Of a stretch of 64,000 bases of DNA, positions 53,786-63,869 are shown one piece after another. A program made the translations under genes and the position numbers. Below the pieces are notes generated by a model. The model did not search any database and was not told the origin of the DNA. It saw nothing but the letters and a program-made list of their open reading frames with translations. Positions within the stretch are counted from its first letter, which is position 1. Every line of letters starts with the position of its first letter. Where the stretch lies: assembly GCA_001314715.1 (NCBI GenBank), contig LJSV01000003.1, positions 267,181-331,180 of the forward strand. The letters run 5' to 3'. Origin of the DNA: Rhodobacteraceae bacterium HLUCCA12 (GTDB lineage: Bacteria > Pseudomonadota > Alphaproteobacteria > Rhodobacterales > Rhodobacteraceae).

Positions 53786-55198
53786 ATGTCCGAGCCCGTC
53801 GTCACCCGCTTTGCCCCCTCGCCCACCGGCTTTCTGCATATCGGCGGGGCGCGGACGGCATTGTTCAACTGGCTTTACGCACGCGGGCGTGGCGGAAAGT
53901 TCCTGTTGCGGATCGAGGATACCGATCGTGCGCGCTCAACCCCAGAGGCGACCGAGGCCATCCTCAAGGGCCTGACATGGCTGGGGCTCGACTGGGATGG
54001 CGAAGCCGTCAGCCAGGCCGCGCGCGCCGATCGCCACGCCGAGGTCGCCCGCGAAATGCTGGCGCGCGGCCATGCCTACAAGTGCTTTTCGACGCAAGAC
54101 GAGATCGAGGCCTTTCGCGAAGCCGCCCGCGCCGAGGGGCGCTCGACCCTGTTTCAAAGCCCGTGGCGCGACGCCGATCCGGCCACCCATCCGGCCGCTC
54201 CCTATGCGATCCGTCTCAAGGCCCCGCGTGACGGCGAAACGGTGATCGAGGACGCGGTTCAGGGGCGTGTCGTCTTTCGCAACGACCAGCTGGATGACAT
54301 GGTTTGTTTACGTTCGGATGGTAGCCCTACCTACATGCTGGCTGTCGTCGTCGACGATCATGACATGGGCGTGACGCATATCATCCGCGGCGATGACCAC
54401 CTGAACAATGCCGCGCGACAGGTGCAGGTCTACGCCGCGATGGGGTGGGATGTGCCGGTCTTTGCGCATATTCCGCTGATACATGGCGAGGACGGCAAAA
54501 AGCTGTCGAAGCGCCACGGCGCGCTGGGGGTCGAGGATTATCAGCGCATGGGCTACCCGGCCGCTGCGCTGCGCAACTATCTGGCGCGCCTGGGCTGGAG
54601 CCACGGAAACGACGAATTCTTTACCGACGACCAGGCGCGCGCCTGGTTCGATCTGACCGGGATCAACCGCGCCCCTGCCCGGCTTGACCTGAAGAAACTT
54701 GACCATCTGGCCGGATTGCATTTTTCGGCCATGGACGATGCCGCGGCGCTGCGCGAACTGGAACAATACCTTGCCGTAACCGGCGCCCCCGCCCTGAGCC
54801 CGCAGCAGCGCGAGGGGCTGTTGCAGGCGATGCCCGTGGTCAAGGAAAAAGCCAAGAACTTCAACCAGATAATCGAAAAGGCGCATTTCGTTCTGACCAC
54901 CCGCCCGATCGAGCCCGATGCGAAAGCAAGCGCGACGCTGACTGATGTATCCCGTGGTATACTGGCCGAATTGACGCCGCAGATGCAAAATGCTAGCTGG
55001 GAGCGCGACAGACTCGAAGCGATCGTGAGCGATTGCGCCGCAAAGCACGGGCTGGGCCTTGGCAAGATCGCGCAGCCCTTGCGGGCCGCCCTTGCAGGAC
55101 GCACAGTTTCGCCAAGCGTGTTCGACATGATGCTGATTCTGGGACGAGACGAGACCTTGGCCCGCCTGGCCGATGCCTGCAACCGCACCAGCGGATGA
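53786..55198 (+). CDS. gltX: Glutamate-tRNA ligase
   Basis: A 470-residue class I synthetase. [12 protein letters not shown] puts the HIGH motif at residues 18-21, and KLSKR is at 239-243. The C-terminal anticodon-binding domain ends [19 protein letters not shown]. It charges tRNA-Glu; alphaproteobacterial enzymes of this type may also charge tRNA-Gln for the GatCAB route. AAAGG precedes the ATG. Confidence 0.95.
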   Translation: MSEPVVTRFAPSPTGFLHIGGARTALFNWLYARGRGGKFLLRIEDTDRARSTPEATEAILKGLTWLGLDWDGEAVSQAARADRHAEVAREMLARGHAYKCFSTQDEIEAFREAARAEGRSTLFQSPWRDADPATHPAAPYAIRLKAPRDGETVIEDAVQGRVVFRNDQLDDMVCLRSDGSPTYMLAVVVDDHDMGVTHIIRGDDHLNNAARQVQVYAAMGWDVPVFAHIPLIHGEDGKKLSKRHGALGVEDYQRMGYPAAALRNYLARLGWSHGNDEFFTDDQARAWFDLTGINRAPARLDLKKLDHLAGLHFSAMDDAAALRELEQYLAVTGAPALSPQQREGLLQAMPVVKEKAKNFNQIIEKAHFVLTTRPIEPDAKASATLTDVSRGILAELTPQMQNASWERDRLEAIVSDCAAKHGLGLGKIAQPLRAALAGRTVSPSVFDMMLILGRDETLARLADACNRTSG

Positions 55199-55243
55199 CA
55201 GGGCATGGGGGCCGGGTCTGCCGACAACAAAGCGAGGAAAGCG

Positions 55244-56539
55244 ATGGCTGAAAAAGAAAAAACCGCGAAGCTGGCGATCGGAGACAAGACGCTGGAGTTG
55301 CCGATGCTGTCGCCGACTGTCGGCCCCGAGGTGATCGACATCCGCAAGCTTTATGCGCAGGGCGACATCTTCACCTTTGATCCCGGCTTCACGTCAACGG
55401 CCGCCTGTTCGTCAACGATCACCTATATTGATGGCGACAAGGGCGAGCTGCTCTATCGCGGTTATCCGATCGAACAACTGGCCGAGAAGTCGCACCATCT
55501 GGAAGTGTGCTATCTGCTTCTTTACGGCGAACTGCCGAATGCGCAGCAGATGATCGATTTCGAAACCCGCGTCACGCGCCACACGATGGTGCATGAACAG
55601 ATGCACAACTTCTTCCGCGGCTTCCGCCGCGATGCACATCCGATGGCGACCATGGTGGGCGTGGTCGGGGCGATGTCGGCCTTCTATCACGACTCGACCG
55701 ATATCAACGATCCCTGGCAGCGCGAGGTCGCCGCGATCCGCATGATCGCCAAGCTGCCGACGATCGCGGCCATGGCCTACAAGTATTCGATCGGCCAGCC
55801 CTTCGTGTATCCGAAGAACTCGCTCGATTACGCCGGGAACTTCCTGCACATGTGCTTTGGCGTCCCGGCCGAGGACTATGTCGTCGATCCGATCCTGGCC
55901 AAGGCCATGGACCGGATCATGATGCTGCACGCCGATCACGAACAGAACGCCTCGACATCGACGGTGCGTCTTGCCGGCTCGTCCGGCGCCAACCCGTTCG
56001 CCTGCATCGCCGCCGGCATTGCCTGCCTGTGGGGGCCAGCCCATGGCGGCGCCAACCAGGCCTGCCTGGAAATGCTGCGCGAGATCGGTTCGGTCGATCG
56101 CATCCCCGAATACATCGCGCGCGCCAAGGACAAGGACGATCCGTTCCGCCTGATGGGCTTTGGCCACCGGGTCTACAAGAATTTTGACCCGCGGGCCAAG
56201 GTGATGAAGGAATCCGCCGACGAGGTGCTGGACCTTCTGGGTGTCAAGGACAACGAAACGCTCAAGGTCGCCAAGGAACTGGAGCGGATCGCGCTTGAGG
56301 ACGACTATTTCGTCGACAAGAAGCTCTATCCGAATGTCGATTTCTATTCCGGCATCATCCTTGAGGCAATGGGCTTTCCGACCTCGATGTTCACGCCGAT
56401 CTTTGCGCTGTCGCGTACCGTTGGCTGGATTTCGCAATGGAAGGAAATGCTGGCCGACCCTCAGCAAAAGATCGGCCGCCCGCGCCAGCTTTATACCGGC
56501 AAGGCACGGCGCGACTATATCGAGGTCGAAACCCGCTGA
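55244..56539 (+). CDS. gltA: Citrate synthase (type II)
   Basis: A 431-residue TCA cycle enzyme. [21 protein letters not shown] at the start, [22 protein letters not shown], catalytic histidines in [13 protein letters not shown] and [17 protein letters not shown], and an Asp in [11 protein letters not shown] region are intact. It condenses oxaloacetate and acetyl-Co[13 protein letters not shown] is chosen as start; the earlier ATG lacks homology. Confidence 0.97.
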   Translation: MAEKEKTAKLAIGDKTLELPMLSPTVGPEVIDIRKLYAQGDIFTFDPGFTSTAACSSTITYIDGDKGELLYRGYPIEQLAEKSHHLEVCYLLLYGELPNAQQMIDFETRVTRHTMVHEQMHNFFRGFRRDAHPMATMVGVVGAMSAFYHDSTDINDPWQREVAAIRMIAKLPTIAAMAYKYSIGQPFVYPKNSLDYAGNFLHMCFGVPAEDYVVDPILAKAMDRIMMLHADHEQNASTSTVRLAGSSGANPFACIAAGIACLWGPAHGGANQACLEMLREIGSVDRIPEYIARAKDKDDPFRLMGFGHRVYKNFDPRAKVMKESADEVLDLLGVKDNETLKVAKELERIALEDDYFVDKKLYPNVDFYSGIILEAMGFPTSMFTPIFALSRTVGWISQWKEMLADPQQKIGRPRQLYTGKARRDYIEVETR

Positions 56540-56558
56540 ACGGGCCATTGACACAGCG

Positions 56559-56584
56559 ACGCCGCCCCGTGGGGCGGCGTTTGC
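56559..56584 (+). terminator. Hairpin terminator of gltA
   Basis: ACGCCGCCCC and GGGGCGGCGT pair perfectly across a GT loop-turn, followed by TTGCC. A short U-run only, but placed 20 bp after the gltA stop. Confidence 0.75.
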
Positions 56585-56616
56585 CTTGACAGGATCGTCG
56601 CCACGGGCAGCGACGA

Positions 56617-57771
56617 TCAGTCGCGCGGTTGGGCGCGCTCAACCACGCGGGCCAGGAAACTGGCGCCGACAGGGGTGATGTCATCGTTGAAATCATACCG
56701 GGGATGATGCAGCCCGGCACCGTCACCCTGCCCCAGGAACAGGTAGGATCCGCGCCGGCGTTCGAGCATGAAGGCGAAGTCCTCCGCCCCCATGACCGGC
56801 TCGCAAATGCCCGCATCGCCACTGACCTCGCGGGCAACGTCGAGGGCGAAATCGGTTTCATCGGCGTGGTTCACCGTGGCCGGATAGCCGCGCTCGAAAT
56901 CAATGTCGGCGCTGACGCCCATGGCCTGCGCGATCCCGTTGACGATCTCGTGGCATCGTTTCTCGACCATGTCCTGCACGGCCTTGTCATAGGTGCGCAC
57001 CGTCGCGCAGAACCAGCCGCTTTCGGGGATGATGTTGTCGGCACTGCCGGTATGGATCTGTGTCACCGACAGGACCATCGCGTCCGTTCCCTTGCGGTTG
57101 CGGCTGACGATGGTTTGCAGCGCCGCCACCATCGACACAATGGCTGCCACCGGATCAACGGCGCCCTCGGGGTGGGCGCCATGCCCGCCGCGGCCGGTGA
57201 CGGTAACGGTCAACGTGTCAACCGCCGCCATGATCGGGCCGGGCCGGGTTTCGAACCTGCCTTGCGGCACACCGGGGGCATTGTGCAGCGCATAAATCTG
57301 GTCGATCTCGAACCGTTCCATCACGCCGTCGCGCACCATGACACCGGCGCCACCGCCCCATTCCTCGCCCGGCTGAAAGATCAGGGCCACCCGCCCGGCG
57401 AAATTGCGGGTCTCGGCCAGGTAACGCGCCGCGCCCAGCAGCATCGTGGTATGCCCGTCATGTCCGCAGGCATGCATCTTGCCGTCCACGACCGAGGCAT
57501 GCGGCAGACCGGTTTCCTCGGTGATGGGCAAGGCGTCGGTATCGGCGCGCAAACCGATCGTGGGCCCTGCCCCCTGCCCGTTTATGATGCCGATCACGCC
57601 GCTTTCGGCGATGCCTTCGTGCACCTCGTCGACGCCGAAGGCGCGCAACTTCTCGACAATGAATGCCGCCGTGCCGTGGCAATCGAAACGGGTTTCCGGA
57701 TGCATGTGCAGATGCCGCCGCCATTCGGTCAGATCGGGGGCGAATTCGGCAATGCGGTTGAGGACAGGCAT
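56617..57771 (-). CDS. M20 family amidohydrolase (hippurate/N-acyl-amino-acid hydrolase type)
   Basis: A 384-residue metallopeptidase. KMHACGHDGHTTMLLGAARYL puts metal ligands C102 and H104; FQPGEEWGGGAGVMV gives the EE pair. DTDALPITEETGLP and the dimerisation lid with RGGHGAHPEGAVDPV are family-typical. It removes acyl groups from amino acids or a related substrate. The start MPVLNRIAEFAPDL was chosen because upstream sequence is antisense to mazG. Confidence 0.9.
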   Translation of the reverse strand: MPVLNRIAEFAPDLTEWRRHLHMHPETRFDCHGTAAFIVEKLRAFGVDEVHEGIAESGVIGIINGQGAGPTIGLRADTDALPITEETGLPHASVVDGKMHACGHDGHTTMLLGAARYLAETRNFAGRVALIFQPGEEWGGGAGVMVRDGVMERFEIDQIYALHNAPGVPQGRFETRPGPIMAAVDTLTVTVTGRGGHGAHPEGAVDPVAAIVSMVAALQTIVSRNRKGTDAMVLSVTQIHTGSADNIIPESGWFCATVRTYDKAVQDMVEKRCHEIVNGIAQAMGVSADIDFERGYPATVNHADETDFALDVAREVSGDAGICEPVMGAEDFAFMLERRRGSYLFLGQGDGAGLHHPRYDFNDDITPVGASFLARVVERAQPRD

Positions 57772-57834
57772 GGTGGACTCCGGCTGGTGCTTGGGCGATA
57801 CCGGGCCATCTTCACCGAAAACGGGGCGGGTGCA

Positions 57835-58659
57835 ATGGCCGACAAGACGCTGATCGACAACCCCGACGGCGGACTGCCGCGGCTGGCCGAGATCATGCGG
57901 CGGCTGCGCGCGCCCGAGGGGGGCTGCCCGTGGGATATCGAACAGGATTTCGACTCGATCGCGCCCTATACGATCGAGGAAGCCTATGAAGTCGCCGACG
58001 CCATCGCCCGGCAGGACTGGGACGGGCTGCGCGGTGAACTGGGCGATCTGTTGTTTCAGGCGGTCTATCATGCCCAGATGGCTGACGAGGCCGGGCATTT
58101 CACGCTGGATGACGTGATCCGCACGATCTCGGACAAGATGATCGCGCGCCATCCGCATGTCTTTGGCACGGCTGCGATCGCAAGCGCCGAGGACCAGAAC
58201 CGCGCCTGGGAGGCCATGAAGGCAGCCGAGCGCGCGGGGCGCGCGCAAACCGGCGTGCTGGACGATGTGCCGCTGGCGCTTCCGGCCCTGATGCGCGCGA
58301 TCAAGCTGCAAAACCGCGCCGCGCGCGTGGGTTTCGACTGGCCGGAAATTGGCCAGGTGGTGGACAAGATCACCGAGGAAGCGCGCGAACTGACCGAGGC
58401 GCGCGAAGCGCTTTCGCAGGACGCGATCACCGAGGAATTCGGCGATCTTCTGTTCGTCATGGCCAACCTGGCGCGGCATCTGAAGATCGACCCCGAAGCC
58501 GCGCTGCGCGCCGCGAATGCCAAGTTCACGCGCCGGTTCCAGGCGATTGAGGCGGCGTTGGCCAGGACCGGGCGCAGGCCCGCCGACAGCACGCTTGAGG
58601 AAATGGACGCGCTGTGGAACGCTGCGAAGGCTGTGGAAAAATCGCACGACAGGGGTTGA
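57835..58659 (+). CDS. mazG: Nucleoside triphosphate pyrophosphohydrolase MazG
   Basis: A 274-residue all-alpha NTP pyrophosphohydrolase with two MazG domains. First domain: GGCPWDIEQDFDSIAPYTIEEAYEVADAI with EEAYE and the downstream ELGDLLFQ; second: EEARELTEAREA and EEFGDLLFVMANLARHL. It hydrolyses noncanonical NTPs and may lower ppGpp. Start MADKTLIDNPDGG; 63 bp from the divergent amidohydrolase. Confidence 0.95.
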   Translation: MADKTLIDNPDGGLPRLAEIMRRLRAPEGGCPWDIEQDFDSIAPYTIEEAYEVADAIARQDWDGLRGELGDLLFQAVYHAQMADEAGHFTLDDVIRTISDKMIARHPHVFGTAAIASAEDQNRAWEAMKAAERAGRAQTGVLDDVPLALPALMRAIKLQNRAARVGFDWPEIGQVVDKITEEARELTEAREALSQDAITEEFGDLLFVMANLARHLKIDPEAALRAANAKFTRRFQAIEAALARTGRRPADSTLEEMDALWNAAKAVEKSHDRG

Positions 58660-58684
58660 GCGGGCGACAATCGCCGCACCGGCG

Positions 58685-59458
58685 TCAGAAGAACTGCTCG
58701 CGGATCAGCCGCTCTTCCAGCCCGTGACCGGGATCGAACAGCAAACGGTGGCGGATATTGGGCTCGGACCGGATCTCGACCGAGACGACATCGCGCACCG
58801 GCTGGGCATCGGCATCGGCCATGACCGGACGCTTGGCCGGGTCCAGAACATCGAATCGCACGACGGCCGATTTCGGCAGCAAGGCACCGCGCCAGCGGCG
58901 GGGCCGGAACGCCGCCATCGCCGTCAGCGCCAGGACATCCGCGCCGATGGGCAGAATGGGGCCGTGGGCCGAATAGTTATAGGCCGTCGAGCCCGCAGGC
59001 GTTGCAACCAGCGCACCGTCGCAGACCAGTTCCTTCATCCGCACCTTGCCATCGACCGAGATGCGCAGCCGCGCCGCCTGTGGCCCGGCGCGCAGCAATG
59101 ACACCTCGTTGATCGCAAGCGCCTCGTGCTTTTCGCCGGTGACGGTGACGGCACACATGCTCAGTGGGTTGAGGACTTCTTCGCCCGCCATATCCAGCCG
59201 CTCGTCCAGGTCATCGTCGGAATAGGCGTTCATCAGAAAGCCCACCGTTCCCCGGTTCATCCCGTAGACCGGCGTATCCAGCGCCTGGCTTGCGCGCAGC
59301 GTGGCCAGCATGAAGCCGTCGCCGCCCAGCGCGACGATCACGTCGGCATCATGCAGGGGAACATCGCCATAACGCGCAATCAGCGCACTGCGCGCAGCGA
59401 TCGCCGACGGCGCAGAGCTGGCCAGGAATGCGATCGCCTTTTTCCGTGCTCGTGCCAT
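58685..59458 (-). CDS. nadK: NAD kinase
   Basis: A 257-residue kinase that makes NADP from NAD. GGDG is at 45-48 in [26 protein letters not shown] carries the NE pair, and [25 protein letters not shown] is the signature. The open frame extends much further upstream through antisense of glyA, but the [18 protein letters not shown] fits the family length. It is convergent with mazG and divergent from glyA. Confidence 0.95.
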   Translation of the reverse strand: MARARKKAIAFLASSAPSAIAARSALIARYGDVPLHDADVIVALGGDGFMLATLRASQALDTPVYGMNRGTVGFLMNAYSDDDLDERLDMAGEEVLNPLSMCAVTVTGEKHEALAINEVSLLRAGPQAARLRISVDGKVRMKELVCDGALVATPAGSTAYNYSAHGPILPIGADVLALTAMAAFRPRRWRGALLPKSAVVRFDVLDPAKRPVMADADAQPVRDVVSVEIRSEPNIRHRLLFDPGHGLEERLIREQFF

Positions 59459-59659
59459 GACCTGCCCTTGCTGCGCCCCTTGACATGGCCGAGTCCTCGA
59501 CAGGCTCAAACCGCCGGTCAGGTTTCGCAAAAGCGGCAAGCGCATGCAATCGGAAAGGCACATTTCGCTTTCTCGCCGGCTTGCGGCGTTTTCGTCGCTT
59601 TTCGCCCGCACAGCCTTGGGGTAAAGAGCGGCAAGACAAATTCGGCGCGGGAGACGGGC

Positions 59660-60949
59660 ATGACCACCACCGACAAGGGCTTTTTCACCGAAACACTGGC
59701 CGAGCGTGATGCGGCCCTCTTCGATGCCATCCGGCAGGAGCTGGGGCGCCAGCGTGACGAGATCGAGTTGATCGCATCGGAAAACATCGTCAGCCGCGCC
59801 GTGATGGAAGCCCAGGGTTCGGTGATGACCAACAAATACGCCGAAGGGTATCCGGGAAAACGCTATTACGGTGGCTGCCAGTTTGTCGATATTGCCGAAT
59901 CCCTTGCCATCGAGCGCGCATGCCGGTTGTTCGACTGCGCCTTTGCGAATGTGCAGCCGAATTCCGGAAGCCAGGCGAACCAGGGGGTCTATACCGCGCT
60001 CTTGCAGCCGGGCGACACGATTTTGGGGATGAACCTGGCGTCGGGCGGACATCTGACGCATGGGGCGGCCCCCAACCAGTCGGGCAAGTGGTTCAACGCC
60101 GTTCAATACGGCGTGCGCCAGCAGGACCAGCGCATCGACTATGACCAGGTGGCCGAACTGGCACAGGCCCACAAGCCCAAGCTGATCATTGCCGGGGGTT
60201 CCGCGATTCCGCGGGTGATCGACTTCGCGAAATTCCGCGAGATCGCCGACAATGTCGGGGCGTATCTGCTGGTCGATATGGCGCATTTCGCCGGGCTGGT
60301 GGCTGGCGGCGCGCATCCTTCGCCGTTTCCGCATGCGCATGTCGCCACCACGACCACGCACAAGACCCTGCGCGGCCCGCGCGGCGGCATGATCCTGACC
60401 AATGACGAGGCGCTGGCGAAAAAGATCAACTCGGCCATCTTTCCGGGCATTCAGGGCGGCCCGTTGATGCATGTGATCGCCGCCAAGGCCGTCGCCTTTG
60501 GCGAGGCCCTCCGGCCCGAGTTCAAGGACTATGCCGCGCAGGTCGTCGGCAATGCCCGCGCCCTGGCCGATCAGTTGCAAAAAGGCGGGCTGGACATCGT
60601 CACCGGCGGCACCGACACCCATGTGATGCTGGTCGATCTGCGGCCCAAGGGCGTGAAGGGCAACGCCACCGAAAAGGCCCTGGGGCGTGCGCATATCACC
60701 TGCAACAAGAACGGCATCCCCTTCGACCCCGAGAAGCCGACCGTCACATCCGGCGTGCGCCTGGGCACGCCTGCCGGCACGACGCGCGGCTTTGGCGAGG
60801 AAGAGTTCCGCCAGATCGCCGACTGGATCGTCGAGGTGGTCGACGGGCTGGCGGTCAACGGCGAAGACGGCAACGGCGAGGTCGAGGCAGCGGTCAAAGC
60901 CAAGGTTGCCGCGCTCTGCGCGCGCTTTCCAATCTATCCGGGATTGTAA
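59660..60949 (+). CDS. glyA: Serine hydroxymethyltransferase
   Basis: A 429-residue PLP enzyme that interconverts serine and glycine with tetrahydrofolate. [34 protein letters not shown], the lysine K235 in [14 protein letters not shown], and [15 protein letters not shown] are all present. Start [12 protein letters not shown] after GGGAGA. The 200-bp space before it shows no recognisable riboswitch. Confidence 0.97.
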   Translation: MTTTDKGFFTETLAERDAALFDAIRQELGRQRDEIELIASENIVSRAVMEAQGSVMTNKYAEGYPGKRYYGGCQFVDIAESLAIERACRLFDCAFANVQPNSGSQANQGVYTALLQPGDTILGMNLASGGHLTHGAAPNQSGKWFNAVQYGVRQQDQRIDYDQVAELAQAHKPKLIIAGGSAIPRVIDFAKFREIADNVGAYLLVDMAHFAGLVAGGAHPSPFPHAHVATTTTHKTLRGPRGGMILTNDEALAKKINSAIFPGIQGGPLMHVIAAKAVAFGEALRPEFKDYAAQVVGNARALADQLQKGGLDIVTGGTDTHVMLVDLRPKGVKGNATEKALGRAHITCNKNGIPFDPEKPTVTSGVRLGTPAGTTRGFGEEEFRQIADWIVEVVDGLAVNGEDGNGEVEAAVKAKVAALCARFPIYPGL

Positions 60950-60961
60950 CCGCTGACCGTG

Positions 60962-61810
60962 ATGCCCCACACCACGCGCGACCTGGAGCGCCTTTTGGGT
61001 GACATGGTGCGTGCGCGCCTGCCGCAACGCTGGCGTGAACCGGTTCTCTTTGTGCTGAAACACCTGTGGGCCGGGGTCTATGGCGGCATTCTGCTGGTTG
61101 CCATGACCCTTACGCGCATCCTCTGGAATTCAGACTGGCCGGTGGCACGTTATGACGTTCTGCTGGCCGTTGCGGTCCTGGCACTGGCGGCGTTCCTGTG
61201 GACCCGCGTCGAATCGGTGCCCGAGGCGCGTGCCATGGCGCTGTTCGGCCTGCCGGGGCTGGGTATGGAATGGTTCAAGGTCGGCGCGGGAAACTGGTCC
61301 TACCCTGAGCCGGGCCACCTTGTTCTCTTTGACGTGCCGTTGTTCGTGGGGTTCATGTATGCGGCGGTCGCCAGCTGCATCCTGCGCATGATCCGGCTGT
61401 TCGACATGCGGTTCGCCCCGTTCCCGCCGTTCGCGGCATCGGTCGGGCTGGCGGCGTTGATCTATGTGAACTTCTTCACCTCGCACATGCTGCCGGATAT
61501 CCGGATCGCCCTGTTTGCGGGGTCGGTCGCACTGTTCTGGCGCACCAGGATCTGGTTTCGCGTCGCCGGGCGCGATTACTGGATGCCGATGTTGCTGTCC
61601 ACGGTCCTGTCGGCGCTGGGGATTTGGCTGGCCGAGAATCTGGGCACGCTGACCGGCACCTGGCTTTATGACGGCCAGTCGCCGGGCGAAAAGGTCAGTC
61701 TGGCAACCCTGGGGTCATGGTATCTGTTCCTGCTGGTGGCTTTTTCGGCGGTTTCGACGCAATGTCGCCATGCGCTGTCGCGCCAGCCGGTGCGCCGGCG
61801 TCAAAGATAG
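60962..61810 (+). CDS. DUF817 family integral membrane protein
   Basis: A 282-residue protein (a GTG three bases earlier is also possible). Eight or so hydrophobic helices, e.g. [39 protein letters not shown] and [20 protein letters not shown]. The middle contains [20 protein letters not shown] and [20 protein letters not shown], blocks typical of DUF817 proteins (YoaT-like). Function unknown. It follows glyA by 12 bp and ends over the convergent hypothetical gene by 10 bp. Confidence 0.87.
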   Translation: MPHTTRDLERLLGDMVRARLPQRWREPVLFVLKHLWAGVYGGILLVAMTLTRILWNSDWPVARYDVLLAVAVLALAAFLWTRVESVPEARAMALFGLPGLGMEWFKVGAGNWSYPEPGHLVLFDVPLFVGFMYAAVASCILRMIRLFDMRFAPFPPFAASVGLAALIYVNFFTSHMLPDIRIALFAGSVALFWRTRIWFRVAGRDYWMPMLLSTVLSALGIWLAENLGTLTGTWLYDGQSPGEKVSLATLGSWYLFLLVAFSAVSTQCRHALSRQPVRRRQR

Positions 61811-62175
61811 CCGCGCCACACCAGAACCGCGATCAGCCCGACCCCCGTCACCAGCAGCGCAAAAGCGATCGAGCCCGCAACGCTTAACAAGAACTGCCAG
61901 CGGCGCTCGGCGGCACCAAGCGGGCGCAGATAATCCAGCACCACGCGGCCCGACCGGCGAAGGCTGGCATCATCCAGACGCCGACGCAGCCGCGGATGCC
62001 CGGCCATCGCCTCGGCCTGCGCAAGATCATCAGCGGCCCTGCGAACGTTGCGGGGAAGGTGTCGGCCGCGCTGCCTGAGCGCCGCCTCAAGCGTCTGGCC
62101 ACGCGCGCCCAGCCGACGGCGCATCAGGCCGGTGACCTGCCGGGCAAGATCCTCGATATCGACAGCAACGGACAT
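61801..62175 (-). CDS. Hypothetical protein with C-terminal membrane helix
   Basis: A 124-residue protein of unknown family. The N-terminal 85 residues are Arg/Leu-rich and probably helical (DIEDLARQVTGLMRRRLGAR; RRRLDDASLRRSGRVVLDYL). A single hydrophobic helix (FLLSVAGSIAFALLVTGVGL) anchors the C terminus. The start MSVAVDIEDLA is preferred to an earlier ATG. It overlaps the DUF817 3' end and is divergent from the esterase gene. Codon bias is like neighbours, so it appears real. Confidence 0.72.
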   Translation of the reverse strand: MSVAVDIEDLARQVTGLMRRRLGARGQTLEAALRQRGRHLPRNVRRAADDLAQAEAMAGHPRLRRRLDDASLRRSGRVVLDYLRPLGAAERRWQFLLSVAGSIAFALLVTGVGLIAVLVWRGYL

Positions 62176-62310
62176 GATCGGCCTTGGTCTGGGGCAGGAC
62201 AACGCTATCGCGGACCAAAGGAGATTCGCAATCTCTGCGAACGAGGCGGTTGCAACACCCCCGCCCTGCCCCTATCGCTGCCATCGACACAATCAAGCGC
62301 GGGTTCCAGC

Positions 62311-63078
62311 ATGCTGCACAGGGTTCGTCACGGCAAGAGCACCGAGCTTCCGGCGCTCCTGATCGTTCATGGCCTGTTCGGATCGGCGCGCAATTGGGGC
62401 GCCATCGCCAAACGCCTGAGCGACACGCGCGCTGTGGTCGCCGTGGACATGCGCAACCACGGCGCAAGCCCCTTCGCCGGCACCCACAGCTATGCGGATC
62501 TGGCCCGTGATCTGGCCGAGGTGATCGCGGATGAGGGTCAGCCGATGGACGTGGTCGGGCATTCGATGGGCGGCAAGGCGGCCATGGTGCTGGCCCTGAC
62601 CCGGCCCGAACTGACCAATCGGCTGGTGGTCGCGGATATTGCCCCGGTCGCCTATGACCACAGCCAGGCGCATCTGATCGAGGCGATGCGAGCGATGCCG
62701 CTTGACGGGCTGACCACGCGATCCGAGGCCAGCGATCGCCTTGCCGCCAGCGTTCCAGACCCGCAGGTGCGGGCCTTTTTGCTGCAATCGCTGGACCTGC
62801 GCGCGGACCCGCCGCGCTGGCGACTGAACCTGGACGTTCTGGAACGCGAGATGGACGCCATCACCGGCTGGCCCGACGATCCCGCGTTTCAGCCATATTC
62901 CGGGCCGGCCTTGTTCTTTAGCGGTGGCGCATCGGACTATGTGCGCCCCGAACACCGCGCCCGGATCAAGGCGCTGTTCCCAAAGGCCCGCATGGCGAAA
63001 TTGCCAGGCGCCGGACACTGGCTGCATGCCGAACAGCCGCGCGCCTTCGAACAGACCTTGCGCGTGTTTCTGGATTGA
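62311..63078 (+). CDS. Alpha/beta hydrolase (YbfF-type esterase)
   Basis: A 255-residue cytosolic hydrolase. LLIVHGLFGSARNWGAIAKRL (oxyanion loop), VAVDMRNHGASP, nucleophile VVGHSMGGKAAMVLAL, and candidate His in GAGHWLHAEQP. This is the pattern of the YbfF/ABHD11-like esterases that act on small acyl-CoA or ester substrates. No clear Shine-Dalgarno is present before MLHRVRHGKS. Physiological substrate unknown. Confidence 0.87.
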   Translation: MLHRVRHGKSTELPALLIVHGLFGSARNWGAIAKRLSDTRAVVAVDMRNHGASPFAGTHSYADLARDLAEVIADEGQPMDVVGHSMGGKAAMVLALTRPELTNRLVVADIAPVAYDHSQAHLIEAMRAMPLDGLTTRSEASDRLAASVPDPQVRAFLLQSLDLRADPPRWRLNLDVLEREMDAITGWPDDPAFQPYSGPALFFSGGASDYVRPEHRARIKALFPKARMAKLPGAGHWLHAEQPRAFEQTLRVFLD

Positions 63079-63102
63079 GGCGCGCGCCGGTAGCGAGCGG
63101 GA

Positions 63103-63285
63103 TCAGGCCTCTTGCAGCCGGCGGGCCACAAGCCAGCTGACGACGAGACCCAGCACTGCGCCTGACGCTGCGAACAGAACGATCGCGCGGGTCTCGTAAA
63201 GCCCCATGCTCAGTGCGGCCACCACGCCGATACCGGCCAGCGTCACGCCAATGAACAGAAACAGGATCATCATCAATCGAAGCAT
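63103..63285 (-). CDS. Small two-helix membrane protein (often misnamed CTP synthetase in Rhodobacterales)
   Basis: A 60-residue protein made of two hydrophobic helices (MLRLMMILFLFIGVTLAGIG and TRAIVLFAASGAVLGLVVSW) and a basic tail. Similar short proteins occur in related genomes under the misleading name CTP synthetase. It has no enzymatic motif. Lies between the esterase and a lipoprotein gene. Confidence 0.68.
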   Translation of the reverse strand: MLRLMMILFLFIGVTLAGIGVVAALSMGLYETRAIVLFAASGAVLGLVVSWLVARRLQEA

Positions 63286-63373
63286 CGCACCCTCGTCGCA
63301 TGTGTTTTCGCACTTATGCTTGCGCTACGGTCCGCTGTCCTTGACATGGCGCAAACCCGAAACCGGGCATCGA

Positions 63374-63700
63374 TCAGTCACGGCAACGCAGCCGCGCATT
63401 CATCACCCCGGTGTCACCTGTGGCCGACCCCGGCGCAATACGACAGCCGCTTGCCTGTTCGGCGGCGGCCAGCATCGCCGGTCGCAATCCGCCGTGACCA
63501 GAGCGCGGCACATATCCCATCCGCACGATCTGAACATGCCCGATCGCCCCCGTGCGCTGAACCCAAACACGAAATTCTCGGTCCCCCATCCGGATCACCG
63601 CCGGTTCGATGCCGCGATAGCGCGGACTGGGCGACGCCCCGCAGGCCGCAACTAGGATCGGCAGAATCAGGCAACACAAGCAGGTTGTGACAGGACGCAT
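63374..63700 (-). CDS. Putative lipoprotein, unknown function
   Basis: A 108-residue protein with a hydrophobic N terminus and a lipobox-like VAACG (CLILPILVAAC), so lipidation at the Cys after residue 19 is likely. The mature part is short and basic (PAVIRMGDREFRVWVQRTGA) and ends in two Cys-containing segments. No family recognised. The next gene downstream is the small membrane protein. Codon use fits the genome. Confidence 0.7.
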   Translation of the reverse strand: MRPVTTCLCCLILPILVAACGASPSPRYRGIEPAVIRMGDREFRVWVQRTGAIGHVQIVRMGYVPRSGHGGLRPAMLAAAEQASGCRIAPGSATGDTGVMNARLRCRD

Positions 63701-63793
63701 CGCATGATCGTGCCAATCAAGGGTTAACGGAACCTTACCGCCCGAGAAACACCCCTTGCCCGCCTGCCACGGCTTTTGCTATGGGACGCAGGC

Positions 63794-63869
<76 letters not shown>

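Noticed and set aside
59480..59493. TTGACATGGCCGAG near the nadK start
   Set aside because: Only one FNR half-site; it resembles a plain -35 hexamer.
59459..61063. Upstream extension of the nadK frame to a 792-residue protein
   Set aside because: The extension is antisense to glyA and unrelated to NAD kinase; the ATG at [11 protein letters not shown] fits the family length.
63341..63354. TTGACATGGCGCAA, FNR-box-like sequence before the small membrane protein gene
   Set aside because: One half-site has GCAA instead of TCAA. The mismatch is at a critical base and no low-oxygen gene is nearby.
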